The position numbers were made by a program, and so were the translations under genes. A DNA stretch of 64,000 nucleotides from Oscillospiraceae bacterium. Lineage in GTDB: Bacteria; Bacillota; Clostridia; Saccharofermentanales; Saccharofermentanaceae. The notes under the pieces are model-generated. The model had not been told where the DNA came from. It worked only from the letters and a program-made list of their open reading frames with translations, and made no database searches. Of this stretch, positions 62,903 to 64,000 are shown piece by piece (position 1 is the first letter of the stretch; the number at the start of each line of letters is the position of its first letter). The stretch is from the NCBI GenBank assembly GCA_902787975.1, contig CADAIP010000008.1, forward strand, positions 1-64,000, given 5' to 3'.

Positions 62903-63787
62903 TCACTCCTGACTGACGCTGTTCACGAATTCCATTATCTCTTCTTTGGAGATCTCAGGAACCCTTAATCTCTCGGCATCAAACTGAGTAGCACCCTTCT
63001 GCTTAACAAATTCAATGAATTGTCTATAAGAATAGTGACCGTCAACGACTTTCTTTTCTTCAAAGATGAAAAACCTAATAAACGCCTTATCGATACTCTG
63101 AACATTCATATTGAGGAAGTTTCTCGGATTAGCTGGGAAGAGGCTCTCGCAGTTGGATGTCAGCGTATAGAAAGCCAGGATCTTATTGCTCTTATCCTTG
63201 AACAAGGAAGGCTTTGCATAGTAAAGGTCTGTATTTTGCATTGCATGAATCGTAGCTTCAAAATCATCAAGCGAAGTGCATGTCTTATACTTTTCTCTAT
63301 GCTCATCATCCACATACCAGGGAAACATCGCCAAAGTCAGAATATATTTCATGCTATCGTTTTTAGCGCAACCCTCATTAAGCTTCTGTGTCGAAAACTC
63401 GATCATCTGAGGTATCGCACTCTCCAATGAAGCAGTTGTATATTCTTTATTCTCTTCCTCACAGTGGAAAGAAGCTTTTCCAAACTGCCTTTCAACTTCT
63501 TTTACTACATTAACAAAATCCTGTATCTCAGTAGCAGTAGTCGGGATATTGTAGTTTACTGTTATCTCGCCTTTACCGACGTTCCTGGCATCAAAGAAGA
63601 TGCCTCTGCCGATACGTGCCGGATTATATAAGATTGCTGTTCCGTTATTGGATTTTCCCATATCCATGACATAGAAATCATTGTATGAACCGTGCTGCAG
63701 CTTGCACTCACGGAGAAGCGCACCAAAATCAATGGCCTTAGCCTTATTAAACAAACCCTTGCTCTGAATCTTCAATGTAAATGCCAT
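62903..63787 (-). CDS. DUF4299-like protein
   Basis: This 294-residue protein has no signal peptide or membrane helix. The N-terminal part (SKGLFNKAKAIDFGALL, then GSYNDFYVMDM and YNPARIGRGIFFD) looks like the DUF4299 proteins of streptococci and Clostridia, which have no known function. The C-terminal part holds a Phe/Tyr-rich segment and EISKEEIMEF. It lies 21 nt upstream of the RidA-like gene and just after a truncated membrane protein, so it may belong to a longer operon entering from beyond the window. Confidence 0.6.
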   Translation of the reverse strand: MAFTLKIQSKGLFNKAKAIDFGALLRECKLQHGSYNDFYVMDMGKSNNGTAILYNPARIGRGIFFDARNVGKGEITVNYNIPTTATEIQDFVNVVKEVERQFGKASFHCEEENKEYTTASLESAIPQMIEFSTQKLNEGCAKNDSMKYILTLAMFPWYVDDEHREKYKTCTSLDDFEATIHAMQNTDLYYAKPSLFKDKSNKILAFYTLTSNCESLFPANPRNFLNMNVQSIDKAFIRFFIFEEKKVVDGHYSYRQFIEFVKQKGATQFDAERLRVPEISKEEIMEFVNSVSQE

Positions 63788-63808
63788 AAAAATCTCCTTG
63801 TTTATTTC

Positions 63809-64000
63809 TTAGAATCCACGCCTCGGATAAATACCCTTTTCGCGCTTCTTAGCCTCTACAACACAACCTATTAAAACACCTGTAGACATTATCAGTGCGA
63901 ACGTCGCAAACAGAAATGCAAAGTAAAGCTTTCCGGTGAGAGTATTATGTCCGATACCATTAACATTAGAATAAAGCCTTCCGTCATCTCCAAGATAGAC
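63809..64000 (-). CDS. Membrane protein, 5' part outside the window
   Basis: The last 63 codons of a gene are visible. They encode GDDGRLYSNVNGIGHNT, a hydrophobic segment (about residues 24-48 of the visible part) and a basic C-terminal tail ending in YPRRGF. It looks like the final transmembrane helix of a small or medium membrane protein. No family can be named. Its stop lies 21 bases before the DUF4299-like ATG. Confidence 0.75.
   Translation of the reverse strand, partial: VYLGDDGRLYSNVNGIGHNTLTGKLYFAFLFATFALIMSTGVLIGCVVEAKKREKGIYPRRGF

Overview
This is a 64 kb stretch of chromosome from a bacterium of the phylum Bacillota, most likely an anaerobic Clostridia-type gut or rumen organism. 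The evidence is the Bacillota gene order (asp23-amaP-DUF2273-nusB-xseA-xseB-ispA-dxs-nadK-argR-recN, phoH-pgpH-ybeY/era-recO, rny-ymdB, miaB-mutS-mutL-miaA), a LexA box close to the Bacillus consensus, an NADP-type glutamate dehydrogenase, and hemicellulases without signal peptides. No species name can be assigned from sequence alone. No insertion sequence, prophage, CRISPR array or rRNA was seen. About 50 of the 59 protein genes lie on the minus strand. No sporulation gene is present, even in the efp-asp23 interval where spore formers often carry spoIIIA.

Layout. 1-9.1 kb (minus): glyA-rarA-lipoprotein-dtd; cysteine desulfurase-thiI-AIR synthase-like; then a GH51 arabinofuranosidase with a small Cys-rich protein. 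9.3-14.1 kb: a lipoprotein with a metzincin-like HExxHxxGxxD site, a tRNA-Leu(CAG), a plus-strand nuclease/XPD-type helicase, and a convergent GH10 xylanase. 14.1-23.6 kb (minus): phoH, pgpH, a fused ybeY-era gene, recO, rluD, lspA, ymdB, rny. 23.6-25.9 kb (plus): a second RluA-type pseudouridine synthase, a Pro/Gln-rich membrane protein, an Lgt-like protein. 25.9-35.5 kb (minus): the efp/asp23-to-recN block. 35.6-42.2 kb: a YqeG phosphatase, aspartate kinase (plus), a PP2C-like/SH3b membrane protein with an LCP transferase, and gdhA. 42.4-44.5 kb: lexA and a divergent sigma-like HTH gene around one LexA box, plus a small membrane protein. 44.5-51.5 kb: the mismatch repair/tRNA modification operon. 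51.7-55.5 kb: a DacF-type carboxypeptidase, a Fur-family regulator, and a VTT-acyltransferase-zinc ribbon fusion. 55.6-61.4 kb: an apparently complete phosphorelay ending in an EAL phosphodiesterase. 61.5-64 kb: small accessory genes (GNAT, TerB-like, RidA-like, DUF4299-like) and a truncated membrane protein.

Most genes are housekeeping. They supply one-carbon metabolism and tRNA quality control, thiolation of tRNA, RNA decay and ribosome maturation, isoprenoid synthesis, recombination and mismatch repair with SOS control, and cell-wall assembly. The parts most worth a second look are the YbeY-Era fusion, the LexA-box-shared divergent gene, the three-gene phosphorelay to cyclic-di-GMP hydrolysis, the VTT-PlsC-zinc ribbon fusion, the PP2C-like/LCP pair, and the AIR synthase-like gene linked to thiI.
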